Source: Actinoalloteichus fjordicus (GTDB taxonomy: Bacteria; Actinomycetota; Actinomycetes; Mycobacteriales; Pseudonocardiaceae). Taken from it: DNA of 64,000 nucleotides. Under the pieces are notes generated by a model. It was given only the letters and a program-made list of their open reading frames with translations. It was not told where the DNA came from and made no database searches. The position numbers and the translations under genes are program-made. The stretch is from the NCBI RefSeq assembly GCF_001941625.1, contig NZ_CP016076.1, positions 1,860,001 through 1,924,000 of the forward strand, given 5' to 3'. This document shows, piece after piece, positions 18,043-27,065 of the stretch. Within the stretch, counting starts at the first letter, position 1; each line of letters begins with the position of its first letter.

Positions 18043-18067
18043 AGCGATCGAGATCCGGCAGTGAGTA

Positions 18068-18247
18068 TCAGCCGTCTTGAATGTCGGCTGCCAGCTCACG
18101 AAGACGCGTTTCATGCTCCCTCGCGTGGTGGCCGCAGAAGAGCAGCTCGCCACCCGAGGGGAGGACGGCGCGAACTTGGGCTGCCGCCCCGCAGCGGTCG
18201 CAGCGGTCTGCAGCGGTGAGCTCGGGGCGGGTGAGCGTTCCTGTCAT
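18068..18247 (-). CDS. DUF7455 small zinc-ribbon-like protein
   Basis: A 59-residue protein beginning MTGTLTRPELTAADRCDRCG and containing LFCGHHAREHE. Cys16, Cys19, Cys38 and His41 form a plausible zinc site. The sequence is very highly conserved beside sigA in actinobacteria, yet has no known function. A longer in-frame start exists upstream, but GGAGGGAG before the ATG at 18247 and the conservation of this N-terminus decide the start. Confidence 0.88.
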   Translation of the reverse strand: MTGTLTRPELTAADRCDRCGAAAQVRAVLPSGGELLFCGHHAREHETRLRELAADIQDG

Positions 18248-18350
18248 GTTGCCTCTCCCTCCGTCCCGGGTCGGGGGTTCCGACGCCGTCGGGCCTGCCG
18301 CGTCCACCGCAGGCCCGTCATGGACGGGCCGTGGTGTTCGCTGCCACCCA

Positions 18351-18378
18351 CTCTTACAGACGCTCGGCGTCTCGTCAG
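18351..18378 (-). promoter_or_regulatory. Candidate promoter of the DUF7455 gene with palindromic spacer
   Basis: On the minus strand CTGACG (18373-18378) is followed by 16 nt and TAAGAG (18351-18356). The spacer contains the inverted repeat AGACGC-cga-GCGTCT, which could be an operator. The leader would be about 100 nt. Confidence 0.4.
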
Positions 18379-18606
18379 TGTTCCCGCGCCTCGCGGCGAG
18401 CCGGATCACGTCTTAACACCCGGTTGCAGCAGCCTTCGTTTCCCGGATGGCCTAGCGTCTGCCCGAGTAATCACTGCGAGTGTCGTGATTGTCACCCACA
18501 GTCGACTTTCGGTGGGTCGGTGGGGCCTTCATCCCCGATTCGAGATAAAGACCGGCAGGTCAGAATAGGTTACAGTCGTCGCCCGTCGTTCTCGATCGGA
18601 CGCTGA

Positions 18607-19353
18607 TCAGAGCCCTCCCGCCACCCGCAGGACGGCGCCGGTGACATACGAGGCGCCTTCGGTGAAGAACCACTCGACGGTCGTGGCGATCTCCGCCGGC
18701 CGTCCCGCGCGCCCCATCGGTATCCGTGCGGCCACCCGATCCGCCCGGTCCGGCACCCCGGACGACGCATGGATCTCGGTGTGCACGGTTCCCGGAGCCA
18801 CCGCGTTGACCCGGATTCCCGACGTCGCGACCTCCTTGGCCAACCCCAGGGTGAAGGCGTCCACAGCGGCCTTGGCCGCGGCGTAGTGGACGTACTCACC
18901 GGGGCTGCCGAGCGTGGCCGCGGCCGAGGAGATGTTCACGATCACGCCGCCCCTGCCGCCTCGCTCGGTGGACATGTCCCGCACCGCCCTGCGTGCGCAC
19001 AGGATGACGCCCGTGACGTTCACGTCCAACACTCGACGGAGCGCGGCGGGATCCAGCTCGGCCAGCGGCCCGACGGTGCTGGTCACCCCGGCGTTGTTGA
19101 CGAGCCCGGTAACGGGCCCCAGGATCGCCGTGGCCTCGTCGAAGAGCCGTTCCACGTCCTTCTCGATCGAGGTGTCCACGCGGACCGCACACGCCGCTTG
19201 ACCGTGCCGCTCGACGGCGGCCACGACCTCGAAGGCGGACCGCGAGTCCTGTCGGTAACCCACGCAGACGCGATGACCGGCCTCGCCGAGTCTGCGGGCC
19301 GTCGCCGCACCGATTCCCCGGCCGCCGCCGGTGACGATCGTGACCTGGTTCAT
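18607..19353 (-). CDS. Short-chain dehydrogenase/reductase (SDR)
   Basis: A 248-residue classical SDR oxidoreductase using NAD(P)H. The cofactor motif TGGGRGIG (about 8-15), the NNAG motif, and the catalytic Ser-Tyr-Lys triad (NISSAAA, then YVHYAAAKAA) are intact; the C-terminal GAVLRVAGG is typical. An Arg two residues after the glycine motif (VGYRQDS) suggests an NADPH preference. ATG 19353 is chosen, as GGAGG lies 6 nt upstream; ATG 19359 abuts that site. The substrate is unknown. Confidence 0.88.
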   Translation of the reverse strand: MNQVTIVTGGGRGIGAATARRLGEAGHRVCVGYRQDSRSAFEVVAAVERHGQAACAVRVDTSIEKDVERLFDEATAILGPVTGLVNNAGVTSTVGPLAELDPAALRRVLDVNVTGVILCARRAVRDMSTERGGRGGVIVNISSAAATLGSPGEYVHYAAAKAAVDAFTLGLAKEVATSGIRVNAVAPGTVHTEIHASSGVPDRADRVAARIPMGRAGRPAEIATTVEWFFTEGASYVTGAVLRVAGGL

Positions 19354-19509
19354 CCGCATCCTCCGGCGTTCGGCTTGGGGTGACTCGCCGTACTCGCGAC
19401 GGTCGGTCCCCGCTTCTGCGCGACACGAGGCGGGGATGTTCGGCGACCGGGTCCGACGAGGGGGCGCGGGGGCGAGCAGGCATGCGATCGGACGGGGCGC
19501 CGAACGCGA

Positions 19510-19543
19510 CGCGGCTCCGAGTCGAAGTCGACTCGGAGCCGCG
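19510..19543 (-). terminator. Stem-loop terminator downstream of sigA
   Basis: A perfect 16-bp inverted repeat (CGCGGCTCCGAGTCGA / TCGACTCGGAGCCGCG) with a 2-nt spacer lies 46 nt past the sigA stop on the minus strand. Confidence 0.75.
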
Positions 19544-19588
19544 GTCGTTGCTCTGTTCCGGTTCGTCCTGGCCGGGCAGGCCGTCCGA

Positions 19589-20992
19589 TCAGTCCAGGTA
19601 GTCGCGAAGTACCTGGGACCGGGACGGGTGCCGAAGCTTGGACATCGTCTTCGACTCGATCTGCCGGATGCGCTCCCGCGTGACGCCGTAGACCTGGCCG
19701 ATCTCGTCCAGCGTGCGCGGCTGACCGTCGGTCAGGCCGAACCGCAGGCGCACCACGCCTGCCTCCCGCTCGGACAGCGTGGCGAGCACGGACTGGAGCT
19801 GGTCCTGCAACAGGGTGAACGAGACGGCGTCGACCGCGACCACGGCCTCCGAGTCCTCGATGAAGTCACCGAGCTGCGAGTCACCCTCGTCGCCGATGGT
19901 CTGATCCAGCGAGATGGGCTCCCGAGCGTACTGCTGGATCTCCAGCACCTTCTCGGGCGTGATGTCCATCTCCTTGGCGAGCTCCTCCGGCGTGGGCTCT
20001 CGGCCCAGGTCCTGAAGCAGCTCGCGCTGGATGCGACCCAGCTTGTTGATGACCTCGACCATGTGCACCGGAATCCGGATGGTGCGTGCCTGGTCGGCCA
20101 TCGCTCGCGTGATCGCCTGCCGGATCCACCAGGTGGCGTACGTGGAGAACTTGTAGCCCTTGGTGTAGTCGAACTTCTCGACGGCCCGGATCAGACCGAG
20201 GTTGCCCTCCTGGATCAGGTCGAGGAACGCCATGCCTCGGCCGGTGTAGCGCTTGGCGAGGCTGACGACCAGCCGGAGGTTGGCCTCCAGCAGGTGGCTC
20301 TTGGCCCGCTCGCCGTCCCGGACGATCCAGCGCAGATCGCGCCGCATCTGGGGGGAGAGCTTCTCGTCCTCCTCCTCGGCCTTGCGCAGCCGCTCGGCGC
20401 CGTAGAGGCCTGCCTCGATCCGTTTGGCGAGTTCGACCTCCTCTTCGGCGTTGAGCAGCGCCACCTTGCCGATCTGCTTGAGGTAGGCGCGAACCGAGTC
20501 GGCCGAGGCGGTGAGCTCCGCGTCCTTGCGTGCCTGACGCAGGGCCTCGGACTCCTCCTCGTCCCAGACGAAGTCACTGCTGTTGGCCTTGGCCACCTCT
20601 TCGCTGGTGGCCTCGACCTCGGTGATGTCGTCGGTGAGATCCGCCGCGACCTCGACCAGGTCGTCGCTGCCGGGCGCCGGGTCGAGCTCGACGGCCTCGT
20701 CGAGCTCCATGCCCTCGTTCGGCTCCTCGCCCTTGGCGGAGCCCTTCTTGGCCCGAGTGGTGGTGGTCCTTGCGGGTGCCTTCTTCGTGCCCGGCGCTGC
20801 CTTCTTCGCCGGGGCCTTGGAAGTCCCGCCCGCCGACTTGGTCGTCGAGGTCCTCCTGACTGGGGTCGGCTTCTTCGCGGCCGAGTCGGCGTCAAGCTTC
20901 GCGGCCGCCTGCGCCGGCGTGGCCGTCGTCGACTTGGCGCCGCCTGCGGCGGCGGAGCTGGAGCGTCGGGTTGCGGTTTCTGCGGCTGCCAC
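19589..20992 (-). CDS. sigA: Principal RNA polymerase sigma factor
   Basis: A 467-residue essential sigma-70 factor (RpoD/HrdB). The N-terminal 100 residues are basic and Ala/Lys/Thr/Pro-rich ([26 protein letters not shown]), then acidic, as in other actinobacterial SigA proteins. Region 1.2 starts at [15 protein letters not shown]; region 2 holds [24 protein letters not shown] and [19 protein letters not shown]; region 4 ends in [21 protein letters not shown] 20992 is chosen because GAAAGGG lies 5-6 nt upstream; GTG 21019 would add nine residues. Confidence 0.95.
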   Translation of the reverse strand: MAAAETATRRSSSAAAGGAKSTTATPAQAAAKLDADSAAKKPTPVRRTSTTKSAGGTSKAPAKKAAPGTKKAPARTTTTRAKKGSAKGEEPNEGMELDEAVELDPAPGSDDLVEVAADLTDDITEVEATSEEVAKANSSDFVWDEEESEALRQARKDAELTASADSVRAYLKQIGKVALLNAEEEVELAKRIEAGLYGAERLRKAEEEDEKLSPQMRRDLRWIVRDGERAKSHLLEANLRLVVSLAKRYTGRGMAFLDLIQEGNLGLIRAVEKFDYTKGYKFSTYATWWIRQAITRAMADQARTIRIPVHMVEVINKLGRIQRELLQDLGREPTPEELAKEMDITPEKVLEIQQYAREPISLDQTIGDEGDSQLGDFIEDSEAVVAVDAVSFTLLQDQLQSVLATLSEREAGVVRLRFGLTDGQPRTLDEIGQVYGVTRERIRQIESKTMSKLRHPSRSQVLRDYLD

Positions 20993-21113
20993 GTACGCCC
21001 TTTCGCGACGATCGATCACGGCAGGCCGCAGGTCGCGAACCTCGGCCGCCAGATGTTCGGGGAATCACCCGTTCTGCCAGCTCACTGGGGGCAGCTGGCC
21101 GGGTATGCGTTCC

Positions 21114-21119
21114 ATTGTA
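21114..21119 (-). promoter_or_regulatory. Candidate -10 of the sigA promoter
   Basis: TACAAT on the minus strand, five of six bases matching TATAAT, lies about 120 bp upstream of the sigA start in the 194-bp gap after ppgK. No good -35 is seen at 16-18 nt. Confidence 0.35.
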
Positions 21120-21186
21120 ACGACATATCCGGCTTGGGGAACTCAGTGCGAGCCCCCAGACGGGCGCATCATGCGTCGTAGGCCGC

Positions 21187-21948
21187 CTAATCGTCGCCGT
21201 TGCAGGCGGCGGAGGCGGCTCCGACGATGCCCGCGTCGTTCTTCAGATGAGCCGCCACGATCGGCGTGCGCGCGTCCAACAGCGGCAGCCAGCGGGAGGC
21301 CTTCTTGCTGACACCGCCGCCCGCGATGATCAGGTCCGGCCAGATCACCTTCTCCAACGCGTGGATGTAGCGGTCGACTCGCTTGGCCCACTCCTCGTAG
21401 GTGAGGTCCTCGTCGTCCTTGACCGACGCCGCGGCGCGCTTCTCCCCGTCGAAGCCGTCGACCTCCAGATGGCCGAACTCCGTGTTCGGCACGAGTCTGC
21501 CGTCGAGGAACATGGCGCTGCCGATCCCGGTGCCGAAGGTCAGCACGACCACCAGACCGCGGTGGCCGACTCCCGCCCCGAGCATCATCTCGGCGGTTCC
21601 CGCCGCGTCGGCGTCGTTGAGCACGACGATCTCGTCGACGGACCGGTCCAGGCGGTTCGCGAACAGGGCTCTGGCGTCGGTGCCGATCCAGGCGTCGTCG
21701 ACGTTGGCCGCGCTGCGCGCGATGCCGTCGGCGATGACGCAGGGCAGCGTGACGCCTATCGGCCCCTCCCACTTGAAGGCCGTGGTGATCTCCGCGACCA
21801 CCTCGGCCACGGCCTCGGGCCGGGACGGCTGTGGAGTGGGGATACGCAGTCGTTCCCCCTCGAGAGATCCCGCCTCCAGATCGACCAGACATCCCTTGAT
21901 CCCGGAACCGCCGATGTCAATGCCGAAACCGCGGGTAGCGCCGCCCAT
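21187..21948 (-). CDS. ppgK: Polyphosphate glucokinase
   Basis: A 253-residue ROK-fold kinase that phosphorylates glucose with polyphosphate or ATP. The phosphate motif FGIDIGGSGIKG (about 8-19), LPCVIADG, VLNDADAAG with the catalytic Asp, and LTFGTGIGSAMF are conserved as in mycobacterial PpgK, as is the WAKRVDRYI segment. It lies upstream of sigA on the same strand, as in Mycobacterium where ppgK neighbours sigA. It would feed glucose 6-phosphate to glycolysis or to the Entner-Doudoroff enzymes at 47-49.5 kb. Confidence 0.93.
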   Translation of the reverse strand: MGGATRGFGIDIGGSGIKGCLVDLEAGSLEGERLRIPTPQPSRPEAVAEVVAEITTAFKWEGPIGVTLPCVIADGIARSAANVDDAWIGTDARALFANRLDRSVDEIVVLNDADAAGTAEMMLGAGVGHRGLVVVLTFGTGIGSAMFLDGRLVPNTEFGHLEVDGFDGEKRAAASVKDDEDLTYEEWAKRVDRYIHALEKVIWPDLIIAGGGVSKKASRWLPLLDARTPIVAAHLKNDAGIVGAASAACNGDD

Positions 21949-22086
21949 CCCGAGGTCCTTCCTTCTCGATTCAGTAATGGTGGGGAGACCTTAGGACATA
22001 ATCCCTGAGGATGGTGAGTCTGTGGTGAGCCAGTTGGCGCAGGCAGTGCGCCTGCCTCTGCCGCGTCCGGCGCCGTCGTCGCCGTG

Positions 22087-22959
22087 ATGTGGTCGGATGG
22101 ACGGGTGGCACATCAAGGAGAAGACGAACATCGGATTCCATCGGCGAGCCCGGCTGAGCTGCGTCGCATCGCGATCGAGGTGGCGGGCAACGCGGCCGAG
22201 CTGGCCCGGAGCCTGCGAGGCGGTCCGAGCGTCTACTCGGGCGGGGTGGAGACCAAGAGCACCAGCACCGACGTCGTGACCGAGGCGGATCGGGCCGCCG
22301 AGCGACTGCTCCGGGACGAGCTCGCCCTGCGCAGGCCCGGCGATGCGATCCTCGGCGAGGAGGAGGGCGGCGGCACCCCGGAGCCCGACCGGCTCTGCTG
22401 GGTCCTCGATCCGATCGACGGCACGGTCAACTACCTCTACGGCTTTCCCTGGTTCGGGGTCTCGGTCGCCGCGCAGCTGGGCGGGCGGTCGGTGGCGGGC
22501 GCGGTCGTCGAGCCGATGACCGGGCGGGTCTGGAGCGCCGCGCTCGGGGAGGGGGCCGAGCTGAACGGTGTGGCGCTCCACGTCTCCGCCGCCACGCGGA
22601 TCGAACTCTCGCTGGTGGCCACGGGCTTCGCCTACTCCGTGGACCGCCGCGAGCGGCAGGCACGGGCGGTCGCGGCTCTGCTGCCCAGGGTGCGCGACAT
22701 CCGCCGAGCAGGCGCGGCCTCGCTCGATCTGTGCGCGGTCGCGGCGGGCTGGGTGGACGGATATGTCGAACACGGGCTCAACCGGTGGGACTGGGCGGCG
22801 GGCGCCCTGATCGCCGAGGAGGCAGGCGCGATCGTCCGACTGCCGGTGGAGCCCGAGACGGCGGACGGCATGCCTGCCGATCTCATGTTCGCCGCTGCCC
22901 CCGGCATCGCCGACCAGCTCTGGAAGACCATCGGCGACGCGGGATTCGCGAGGGTCTGA
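22087..22959 (+). CDS. Inositol monophosphatase family protein (SuhB-like)
   Basis: About 290 residues. The metal-binding motifs are intact: ILGEEEGG (motif with the Glu pair), VLDPIDGTVNYLYGFP (D-P-I-D-G-T) and NRWDWAAGALIAEEAGA. The enzyme would dephosphorylate inositol 1-phosphate or related sugar phosphates; in mycobacteria the suhB homologue sits here between ppgK and cei and feeds phosphatidylinositol synthesis. The start is uncertain: GTG 22084 and ATG 22087 are adjacent, and no good ribosome-binding site is seen. Confidence 0.88.
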   Translation: MWSDGRVAHQGEDEHRIPSASPAELRRIAIEVAGNAAELARSLRGGPSVYSGGVETKSTSTDVVTEADRAAERLLRDELALRRPGDAILGEEEGGGTPEPDRLCWVLDPIDGTVNYLYGFPWFGVSVAAQLGGRSVAGAVVEPMTGRVWSAALGEGAELNGVALHVSAATRIELSLVATGFAYSVDRRERQARAVAALLPRVRDIRRAGAASLDLCAVAAGWVDGYVEHGLNRWDWAAGALIAEEAGAIVRLPVEPETADGMPADLMFAAAPGIADQLWKTIGDAGFARV

Positions 22960-23484
22960 GCGGCAGGGCCGCCGTCGGTCCGGACGGTGTCGCCCGCCGA
23001 GGGCGTGCGGCCCGTCCGGCCCGCCGCTCGGGTGCAGACAGCGTGCGGGTGCGGCTCGCGGCGTTGTGGCATTCCGTGGGTGTGCGGCACGTCCGATGTA
23101 CCCGCGAGTGCGACGGCTCGAAGCGCTGCGACTCGAAGCGCAGGAGAGCCCCACGGAACCGTCGCGGCCCCCGCCTGCCGTCGAGGCAGGGCAGTCCCCC
23201 TCAGCTGTGCAGGGGAGCCGCAGAGCCCGGCGGATTCCATCGGCCCGAGAGCATCGTCGTCTTCCTGGCGCCGCCTCTGCCTCCGCCTCCGTCGTCGGCG
23301 GCGGGCAGGGCTGGCTGACGCTGTCCCCCGGCGGGTGCTACTTCGTCACCCGAAGGGGTCTGATGGGGCCGAGCACGCCCGAGGGCGCCCGTTTCGGGGA
23401 GTGCGTGTTCTCGGCCCGCGCCACGTCCGACGCGCGGGCCTCGAATGCGACTGGTCGTGCCTGCCGTGTCGGGTCGGCGAGGTG
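22960..23484. other. 525 bp between suhB-like gene and cei without a gene
   Basis: No open frame here has gene-like third-position GC, a start site or a recognisable product. The region separates two convergent genes. I found no long stem-loop or repeat. Confidence 0.5.
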
Positions 23485-24195
23485 TCAGCAGTGCACGTCG
23501 CGAGCGGCGGTGAGGAGCTCGTCGGAGACCTCGGGCACCTCGCCCTCGCCCCCGCCCTCGCTCTGTTCGCCGCCGTCGCCGGTCTGCTCCATCTGCCAGC
23601 CGGCGAGGACGTCGAAGATCTCCCGGGTGTGGGCGTTGGGGCTCACCTCGGTGAAGCGGTCGCCGACCGCCAGGTCCACGTGCTGTCCTTCCCGGCCGTC
23701 GTCGACCAGCTCCGCGCAGGGCACCGCCAGGCTCAGCGTCCTGGCCATGCCTGCACTGTTCTGGCCGTAGCGGATCTGGCCGTAGCAGGCCATGTCCTCC
23801 GCCGGATAGACCGGATCGTTCGCGGGCGAGTTCTCCTGTGCGAAGCCGAAGTCGGCCAGTTCGGTCGCCACCAGCGTCGCCTGATTGCGTGCGCCGCTGG
23901 CGTTGACGACCGAGACGCGAACCTGTTCTGGAGGCAGCGGGTCGGTGCGATCGAGCGCGTCTCTGGCGCGCACGTCACCGGGTTCGGGTGCGGGCTCCGA
24001 CTCGTCCTCGGTGGCCAGCGCCGAGGGTGGATTGCACCGAGTGGCCGCCTCGATGTCATCGGCCTGAGCAAGCACCTGGGTCCACACATAGCCCGCCAGC
24101 ACGCCCAGGATCGCAAGAAGGATCAGGGCGGGAAGCGGTCTCCGTCGCCGGTACCTGGGCACCCGTCCACCAGAACCAGCGCTGCCCTCAGCCAC
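23485..24195 (-). CDS. cei: Envelope integrity protein Cei (LytR C-terminal domain)
   Basis: A 236-residue single-pass membrane protein: a basic cytoplasmic N-terminus (PRYRRRRPLP), one transmembrane helix (ALILLAILGVLAGYVW, about 20-38), then an extracytoplasmic LytR_C domain (VRVSVVNASGARNQATLVATELADFGF) and an acidic tail. Two cysteine pairs (TRCNPP/MACYGQ, VPCAEL/DVHC) may form disulphides. In M. tuberculosis the homologue between suhB and DUF4193 maintains cell-envelope integrity. GTG 24195 is chosen for its GGGAG site; GTG 24159 is possible. Confidence 0.85.
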   Translation of the reverse strand: MAEGSAGSGGRVPRYRRRRPLPALILLAILGVLAGYVWTQVLAQADDIEAATRCNPPSALATEDESEPAPEPGDVRARDALDRTDPLPPEQVRVSVVNASGARNQATLVATELADFGFAQENSPANDPVYPAEDMACYGQIRYGQNSAGMARTLSLAVPCAELVDDGREGQHVDLAVGDRFTEVSPNAHTREIFDVLAGWQMEQTGDGGEQSEGGGEGEVPEVSDELLTAARDVHC

Positions 24196-24623
24196 GGTCT
24201 CCCGGCCTCCCCGTTCAGGCGAGCCCGCCGCAGGGGGCGGGCGGGCTTCGGAATGTCCTAAGCCTATGTCCTGCCGAATGCTCGCGCGCCACGGCTGGGC
24301 CGTTCGTGTCGACCTTGACCTCACTTCGTGTCCTGGCTCTGTCCGGTAGCCGGGGAATGCACGGCCACCTCAGGTTGTTGAGGTCGGCGTCATGCGGGAA
24401 CACGCTGGTGAGAGCGGTTTGCGGCGCCTCGTGGCGGCGCGGGCGGCGATCGGATGCGGCCCGTTGGGTGACCCGGTGCGCGATCCGCTTCACCGTGGGC
24501 TACCCTCGCCCCGCCGCAGGGGCAGCGACGTCCCGGTATGACGAGCTCGATGACAACGGGTGGCGAGGCGATTCCGCAGCGTGGGATCGTCGCGGTGGAT
24601 CGGAGTGATTCCGAGCGCCGAGT
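24196..24623. other. Divergent intergenic region between cei and DUF4193
   Basis: About 430 bp upstream of both cei and the DUF4193 gene. On the cei side, AGGACAT occurs twice 13 bp apart around 24255-24275, with a TAGGCT hexamer between, a possible cei -10. No coding sequence is evident. Confidence 0.4.
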
Positions 24624-24716
24624 CACCCGCAATCGGGTGGATCGAGACCTCCGTCACTGACGGAGGTGGGCACGAATTGGGGAGCTGGGACGTTCTCCAG
24701 CGACATGAAACATGTC
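24624..24716 (+). promoter_or_regulatory. Three palindromes in the leader of the DUF4193 gene
   Basis: CACCCG-caat-CGGGTG (24624-24639), ACCTCCGTC-act-GACGGAGGT (24647-24667) and GACATG-aaa-CATGTC (24702-24716) lie within 120 bp upstream of the ATG at 24743. All arms are perfect. They may be operators or RNA hairpins. Confidence 0.4.
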
Positions 24717-24742
24717 TCCGTTGATCGCAGGGGTGAAACACG

Positions 24743-25045
24743 ATGGCGACCGACTACGACGCTCCACGACGTAGTGAGGCCGATGAGCTCGCCGAGGACT
24801 CGCTCGAAGAGCTGAAGCAACGGCGTAACGAGGCGCAGTCCGCAGTAGTCGACGTCGACGAGTCGGACAGCGCCGAGAACTTCGAGCTGCCAGGCGCAGA
24901 CCTGTCCGGCGAAGAGCTCACGGTGAAGGTGCTGCCCAAGCAGGCAGACGAGTTCACCTGTTCACGGTGCTTCCTCGTGCACCACCGCAGCAGGCTCGCC
25001 AACCAGCGGGACGGCCAGTACGTCTGCCGAGACTGCGCCTTCTGA
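24743..25045 (+). CDS. DUF4193 zinc-ribbon protein
   Basis: A 100-residue acidic protein. Its C-terminal third is a zinc ribbon with CSRC (Cys73, Cys76) and CRDC (Cys95, Cys98); the N-terminal [19 protein letters not shown] is a charged helix. This actinobacterial family lies next to dut and cei in Mycobacterium and is strongly conserved, but its role is unknown; an RNA- or DNA-binding adaptor is a guess. GGGGTGAAACACG precedes the ATG. Confidence 0.9.
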   Translation: MATDYDAPRRSEADELAEDSLEELKQRRNEAQSAVVDVDESDSAENFELPGADLSGEELTVKVLPKQADEFTCSRCFLVHHRSRLANQRDGQYVCRDCAF

Positions 25046-25115
25046 GGGCGGCAGTCCCGGGCGGGAACGCCCGTGGGACGGCGATGTCAGAGAAGAAGAG
25101 AAGATCGAGACGGCA

Positions 25116-25144
25116 ACGGCACCGGGGCAGGACTCCGGTGCCGT
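25116..25144. terminator. Stem-loop between DUF4193 and DUF3093 genes
   Basis: ACGGCACCGG and CCGGTGCCGT pair over 10 bp with a 9-nt loop. A weaker hairpin (GTCCC...GGGAC) lies just upstream at about 25053-25078. Both sit between convergent genes. Confidence 0.65.
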
Positions 25145-25169
25145 ATTCGTCTGCCCCCCGCGTCGCGAA

Positions 25170-25760
25170 TCAGGGACGTCGCGTCGTGCCGTCATCGGCG
25201 GCCTCGGAGTCGTCGCCGGACCGCGAGCCGGTCAAGGTGTCCGCCTGTGCCTGCTGCGCCGCCACGAGCAGCGCCTGCAGCCGTTCCGGGTCCCGGACGC
25301 TGAACAGCCAGTACGGCGTCGGATCGTCGGGGTCGGTCAGCTCCACCCAGAGCATCGGACCCACCCAGCCTCGATGCATCACGAACGCCGCCGGATCGAG
25401 TTCCGGGCCGAGCGCCTTGCGCTTCTGGTCCTTGGTGACGATCTCGACCTCGCCGATGAAGCGCAGCGGCAGGTGTGCTCGACCGACTCGCAGCACCTGC
25501 TTGTCCAACCCCACCCGAACGCGGCCGAGCCACACCATGCCGACCACGGCCAGCGGGACGAGCACCGCGTAGGGCAGCCAGGCACGGACTCCCGGATGGC
25601 CCATGTGCACCTGCATCGCCAGCAGCGACGCGCCGAGCAGTGGCAGTGGCCAGCCCCACCAGCTCACGCTCAGCCGCTCCCGGAAGAGCGATTCAACCGT
25701 GTCGTGGGGGTCGCGTGTCGCCGCGACCTCGGAGAGGGCCGTACCCGCGCTGTCCGTCAC
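25170..25760 (-). CDS. DUF3093 family membrane protein
   Basis: A 196-residue protein with two transmembrane helices ([18 protein letters not shown], about 34-52, and [19 protein letters not shown], about 61-80), followed by a cytoplasmic beta-rich domain like bacterial PH domains ([19 protein letters not shown]) and [25 protein letters not shown] low-complexity acidic tail ends it. Function is unknown. The GTG at 25760 is only 24 bp from the divergent dut start, and the TACTCT 6 nt upstream suggests a leaderless transcript. Confidence 0.87.
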   Translation of the reverse strand: MTDSAGTALSEVAATRDPHDTVESLFRERLSVSWWGWPLPLLGASLLAMQVHMGHPGVRAWLPYAVLVPLAVVGMVWLGRVRVGLDKQVLRVGRAHLPLRFIGEVEIVTKDQKRKALGPELDPAAFVMHRGWVGPMLWVELTDPDDPTPYWLFSVRDPERLQALLVAAQQAQADTLTGSRSGDDSEAADDGTTRRP

Positions 25761-25766
25761 GCGGCC

Positions 25767-25776
25767 AGAGTAGTCT
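25767..25776. promoter_or_regulatory. Overlapping divergent -10 elements of DUF3093 and dut
   Basis: The bases AGAGTAGTCT hold TACTCT on the minus strand (25767-25772), ending 6 nt before the DUF3093 GTG, and TAGTCT on the plus strand (25771-25776), ending 8 nt before the dut GTG. They share two bases. Both transcripts would begin at or near the start codon, and each -35 would lie in the opposite gene. No consensus -35 is seen. Confidence 0.5.
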
Positions 25777-25784
25777 CGCCGCTC

Positions 25785-26288
25785 GTGGCTGCCGTCGAGG
25801 TGTTGTTGGCCAGAGTCGATCCCGATGTGCCCGTCCCCCGATACGCGCAGCCCGGTGATGCCGGGGTCGACCTGGTGACGACCAGCGACGTGTCGTTGGC
25901 GCCGGGCGAGCGGATCGTGGTCGGCACCGGAGTCTCCATCGCCCTGCCTGTCGGTTTCGTCGGATTAGTTCATCCCCGTTCCGGGCTCGCTGCTCGTGTC
26001 GGACTCAGCGTGGTCAACACTCCTGGCACCATTGACTCCGGGTATCGAGGTGAGATCAGGGTGTGCCTGATCAATCACGACCCACGTCACCCGATCCTGC
26101 TGCGAAGGCTGGATCGGATCGCGCAACTGGTGGTGCAACGAGTGGAGCACGCGGTGTTCCGTGAGGTCGCCGACGTCGCCGGACTGCCTGTTTCGGAACG
26201 AGGCGCAGGCGGTTACGGCTCGACCGGTGGACATGCACTGCTCGACGTGTCGGGGCCTGCCGGCATCCGACCAGAGACGGAGGTTTGA
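25785..26288 (+). CDS. dut: Deoxyuridine 5'-triphosphate nucleotidohydrolase (dUTPase)
   Basis: A 167-residue trimeric dUTPase that hydrolyses dUTP to dUMP and pyrophosphate, keeping uracil out of DNA and supplying thymidylate synthesis. All five motifs are present: [28 protein letters not shown] with the catalytic Asp, RIAQLVVQ, and the C-terminal P-loop-like [15 protein letters not shown] 25785 has no Shine-Dalgarno but has a -10-like TAGTCT 8 nt upstream. The next gene starts 3 nt after the stop, so the two are co-transcribed. Confidence 0.95.
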   Translation: MAAVEVLLARVDPDVPVPRYAQPGDAGVDLVTTSDVSLAPGERIVVGTGVSIALPVGFVGLVHPRSGLAARVGLSVVNTPGTIDSGYRGEIRVCLINHDPRHPILLRRLDRIAQLVVQRVEHAVFREVADVAGLPVSERGAGGYGSTGGHALLDVSGPAGIRPETEV

Positions 26289-26291
26289 CAC

Positions 26292-26987
26292 ATGTTCGGT
26301 TGGGGCCGCCGTCGGGAGTCCAGACATGGCCGAGGTGCCGACGAGACGTCGGAGGAGGAGCCCGACGTCGTCGAGTCGGGTCCCTTCGACGAGCACGAGG
26401 CGCCGAATGACGAGTTGAGCCGACTGGATCTCGGCTCGGTCCGGATTCCGGTGCCCAGCGGCGCACAGCTCCAGGTCGAGCTCGATCCGTCCGGACCGGT
26501 GCGCGCGGTGCACCTGGTCACCGGGATGGGCAGGCTCACCGTGAGCGCGTTCGCCGCCCCGCGCAGTGCGGGGCTGTGGGGCGAGGTGAAGCACGAGCTG
26601 GCCGAGCAGTTGGGCAAGGACGGCACGCGGGTCCGCAAGGAGCAGGGTGAGTGGTCCACCGAACTGATCGCGGCGTCGCCGAAGGTGACCTTGCGGTTCA
26701 TCGGCGTCGACGGGCCTCGCTGGCTGCTGCGCGGCGTCGCCACCGGCCCGACCGATCACGCTCCGCAGTTGGCTCGAGTCCTGTACGACGTGGTTCGCGA
26801 CACGGTCGTGGTCCGCGGCACCAACCCGATGCCGGTGCGGACGCCGCTGCCCATCACCCTTCCAGAGCAGCTCTCTCGTCATCTCGAACAGGCCAAGGCT
26901 CAGCAGGAGGCGACCGCACGCACCCAGCAGACGCAGATTCATCAAGAGCAGTCCGGTATTGCTCAGCGTAGGCAAGCCGGCCGCTGA
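26292..26987 (+). CDS. DUF3710 family protein
   Basis: A 231-residue soluble protein with a charged N-terminus (MFGWGRRRESRHGR, then acidic), the family core (LDLGSVRIPVPSGAQLQVELD, then VTGMGRLTVSAFAAPRSAGLW, then GPRWLLRGVATGP) and a Gln/Ala-rich helical C-terminus. The MFGWGRR start is a hallmark of the family. It follows dut directly, as in Mycobacterium. Function is unknown. Confidence 0.9.
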   Translation: MFGWGRRRESRHGRGADETSEEEPDVVESGPFDEHEAPNDELSRLDLGSVRIPVPSGAQLQVELDPSGPVRAVHLVTGMGRLTVSAFAAPRSAGLWGEVKHELAEQLGKDGTRVRKEQGEWSTELIAASPKVTLRFIGVDGPRWLLRGVATGPTDHAPQLARVLYDVVRDTVVVRGTNPMPVRTPLPITLPEQLSRHLEQAKAQQEATARTQQTQIHQEQSGIAQRRQAGR

Positions 26988-27065
26988 GCCACTGGATGGT
27001 TGGTGTTATCTGCCCAGATGAGTCACGCTGGTCTTTCGTGGGCCGGTTCGTGGTTACGCTGGGAA

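Noticed and set aside
19331-21181. 616-codon open frame on the plus strand across sigA
   Set aside because: Mirror of sigA; similar shadow across sigB at 2174-3073 shares sequence only because the two sigma genes are paralogous.
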